Source: Luteibacter flocculans | Lineage (GTDB): Bacteria > Pseudomonadota > Gammaproteobacteria > Xanthomonadales > Rhodanobacteraceae | Assembly: GCF_023612255.1 (NCBI RefSeq) | Contig: NZ_CP063231.1 | Location: 1,842,001 to 1,906,000, forward strand | Direction of reading: 5' to 3' | DNA length: 64,000 nt | Part shown: positions 62,172 to 64,000 of the stretch, in pieces | Layout: each line of letters opens with the position of its first letter | Position numbering within the stretch: position 1 is the stretch's first letter | Translations under genes and position numbers: made by a program | The notes under the pieces: generated by a model | Database searches by the model: none | Told to the model about the DNA's origin: nothing | The model's input: only the letters and a program-made list of their open reading frames with translations

Positions 62172-64000
62172 GTGACGGGATCGAAGCAGGCTTGGGGGCG
62201 GGCGGTGCTCGCCCTGGCGACGGCTGCAGCCGTGGTACCGGTGGGCGCCGTCGCGGCGGATCGTCAGTTCGATACATCGTTCGAGCCGGGCAATCCCGCG
62301 TTCGCGACTGCGCAGGTCGGTGGTCTCGACGTTCGCATCGTCGGCGGCCCACCTGCCGATGCGGTGCTTACGGCGAAGCCCGACGTAGGTTTCACCGGCA
62401 CGCATTCGCTGCGCTATGCCGGCACGGCCAGCGGCAAGGTTGTCGTGAAGCTGTTCGATACCGATCTGCGCGTCTCCGACGGCACGGTGCTCTCCTGGCT
62501 CGTCTTTCCGCGTTCCAACAAGGACGACCTGACCAACCCGGCGAACTACGCCAGTGTGGACCTGGTGTTCGACGACGGTTCGCGACTTTCCGCTACCGGC
62601 GCGCACGATCAGCACGGGGTACCGGCCACGGCAAAGGGGCAGGGCGAAGGCCGCGTGCTCTATCCCGATCAATGGAACTACGTGAGCGTCGATCTGGGCG
62701 CCGTGGCGAAGGGGCGTCGCGTGCGCGCCATCGAACTGGCCGTCGATGCGCCGGCAGGCAAGACCTTCGAGGGCTATCTCGACGACGTGCGCATCGGCAA
62801 GGTCAAGCCGATCGACAGCACGCATCCCACCGACTATGTCGATACGCGTCGTGGCTCGAATGCCAACGCGAACTTCTCCCGCGGCAACAACTTTCCCGCG
62901 GTGGCGATGCCGCACGGTTTCAATTTCTGGACGCCGACGACCAACGCCGGCTCGAACTGGATCTACCAGTACCAGGAGCGCAACGGTGCCGATAACCGTC
63001 CGCGCATCGAGGCGTTCAGTCTTTCGCACGAACCGAGCCCGTGGATGGGCGAGCGGCAGACCTTCCAGGTGATGCCGGCCGATGCCGAAACGGGTGCGCC
63101 GCCGTTGAAGCGCGAGACGCGCGCGTTGGCCTTCTCGCACGACGCGGAAGTGGCGCATCCCGACTACTACCGCGTGCGCTTCGACAACGGCATCACCACC
63201 GAGATCACGCCGACGGATCACGCAGCGATGTTCCGTTTCACCTTTGCCGGGAAACGCTCGCAGCTGGTGTTCGACAACCTCGATGGCCATGCGGCGGTCA
63301 CGCTCGATCCGGAACACCGCGCCATCCACGGCTGGTCGGACGTGAAGAGCCGCCTTTCCACCGGGGCCACGCGCCTGTTCTTCTACGCGGAGTTCGATCG
63401 GCCGATCAGCGAGAGCGGTCGCCTCACCGGTGAGGGCCGTGACGACGCCTCCGCGTGGGTCGGTTTCGATACGGCGAAGGGCGGCGGCGCCGTCACCATG
63501 CGCATCGCCACCTCGCTCATCGGCGTTGAGCAGGCCAAGGCCAACCTTGCGCAGGAAATCGCTCCGAACGACGATTTCGACAGCGTGCATGCACGTGCGC
63601 GCGACGCCTGGGACAAGCGCCTGGGCATCGTCAGCGTGGAAGGTGCGACGCCCGACGAACGCACCATCCTGTACTCGAATCTCTATCGCCTGTTCCTCTA
63701 TCCGAACCAGGCGTACGAGAACACGGGCAGCAAGGAACATCCCGTGTATCGCTACGCCAGCCCGTTCTCGGCACCGGCCGGCGAGAACACGCCGACGCAT
63801 ACCGGCGCCCGCATCGTCGACGGGAAGCCGTACGTCAATAACGGCTTCTGGGATACGTACCGCACGGCGTGGCCGGCCTATGTGCTGCTGACGCCGACCG
63901 AAGCAGGCCGCATGATCGACGGCTTCGTGCAGCAGTACCGTGACGGCGGCTGGATCGCGCGCTGGTCGTCGCCGGGTTACGCCGATCTCATGGTCGGTAC
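62172..64000 (+). CDS. GH92 family glycosidase (alpha-mannosidase-like), 3' end outside window
   Basis: About 609 residues, open to the window edge. A signal peptide (about 1-29) is followed by a beta-sandwich domain to about 205 (FEPGNPAFATAQVGGLDV ... EGYLDDVRIGK). The GH92 N-domain begins DYVDTRRGSNANANFSRGNNFPAVAMPHG and continues to DERTILYSNLYRLFLYP. The catalytic domain starts GFWDTYRTAWPAY and runs off the end. GH92 members remove alpha-linked mannose in a calcium-dependent way. GTG 62172 follows AGGGGA. The leading beta-sandwich is an extra domain. Confidence 0.88.
   Translation, partial: MTGSKQAWGRAVLALATAAAVVPVGAVAADRQFDTSFEPGNPAFATAQVGGLDVRIVGGPPADAVLTAKPDVGFTGTHSLRYAGTASGKVVVKLFDTDLRVSDGTVLSWLVFPRSNKDDLTNPANYASVDLVFDDGSRLSATGAHDQHGVPATAKGQGEGRVLYPDQWNYVSVDLGAVAKGRRVRAIELAVDAPAGKTFEGYLDDVRIGKVKPIDSTHPTDYVDTRRGSNANANFSRGNNFPAVAMPHGFNFWTPTTNAGSNWIYQYQERNGADNRPRIEAFSLSHEPSPWMGERQTFQVMPADAETGAPPLKRETRALAFSHDAEVAHPDYYRVRFDNGITTEITPTDHAAMFRFTFAGKRSQLVFDNLDGHAAVTLDPEHRAIHGWSDVKSRLSTGATRLFFYAEFDRPISESGRLTGEGRDDASAWVGFDTAKGGGAVTMRIATSLIGVEQAKANLAQEIAPNDDFDSVHARARDAWDKRLGIVSVEGATPDERTILYSNLYRLFLYPNQAYENTGSKEHPVYRYASPFSAPAGENTPTHTGARIVDGKPYVNNGFWDTYRTAWPAYVLLTPTEAGRMIDGFVQQYRDGGWIARWSSPGYADLMVG

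Noticed and set aside
62127-63800. 557-codon frame antisense to the GH92 gene
   Set aside because: The plus strand carries clear GH92 motifs and a signal peptide; the antisense frame has no recognisable domain.

Overview
The window is dense, GC-rich chromosomal DNA of a gammaproteobacterium. Gene content points to the Lysobacterales (Xanthomonadales), most likely Rhodanobacteraceae (Luteibacter/Dyella-like): a roughly 615-residue FeoB followed by a small Cys-rich membrane protein, class I fumarase, YajQ, an H1-like Lys/Ala-rich protein, and REP-like palindromes of the type GTGGGAGCC...GGCGA scattered between genes. The genus is inference. I saw no tRNA, rRNA, CRISPR array, prophage, transposase or insertion sequence. 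About 57 protein genes are supported; the first (glutathione peroxidase) and last (GH92 glycosidase) are cut by the window edges.

Layout. 1-9.6 kb: glutathione peroxidase end, LiuC-like hydratase, a 450-bp repeat-filled gap, a Fur-box-headed feoA-feoB-Cys-rich operon, a PLD/cardiolipin synthase-type enzyme, ispG, an aldo/keto reductase, a CPA1 antiporter and a BamE-like lipoprotein. 10.5-22.8 kb: a co-directional exopolysaccharide locus with Wza-like export lipoprotein, chain-length determinant, kinase-like protein without a normal P-loop, outer-membrane barrel, two alpha/beta hydrolases, GalE, a predicted glycan-active secreted protein, a Wzx-type flippase, a FemAB-like acyltransferase and a TIGR04325-type methyltransferase. 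Several parts resemble those of exosortase-A (XrtA) loci, but no exosortase, glycosyltransferase or polymerase is present.

22.8-36.9 kb: DMT permease, AsmA protein, a YqjI/YqjH-like pair (PadR regulator plus siderophore-interacting ferric reductase) behind a perfect 13-7-13 operator, a DipZ-like thioredoxin, fumarase, a 96-bp tandem repeat array running into the 3' end of ackA, ackA with phosphoketolase (a pathway from xylulose-5-P to acetyl-P to acetate plus ATP), a membrane-anchored Mrr-like nuclease, a lipoprotein and an HDOD protein. 36.9-45.1 kb: two pseudouridine synthases, MFS exporter, RsmC-like methyltransferase, SodC, AlkB-like dioxygenase, a diguanylate cyclase, CorA and a small GNAT.

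45.2-64 kb: S9 peptidase, then a c-di-GMP neighbourhood (GGDEF-EAL behind a sigma-28-like promoter, a beta-propeller/Y_Y_Y/GGDEF sensor, and YajQ, whose family includes c-di-GMP binders), followed by flavoprotein, beta-hydroxyacid dehydrogenase, a small unknown protein, YaiI and PhzF families, rhomboid, H1-like protein with a strong terminator, a Gly/Asp-rich lipoprotein, ComEC and a truncated GH92 glycosidase. Recurrent themes are iron acquisition (feo, YqjH-like), envelope polysaccharide, redox/oxidative defence, and c-di-GMP signalling.
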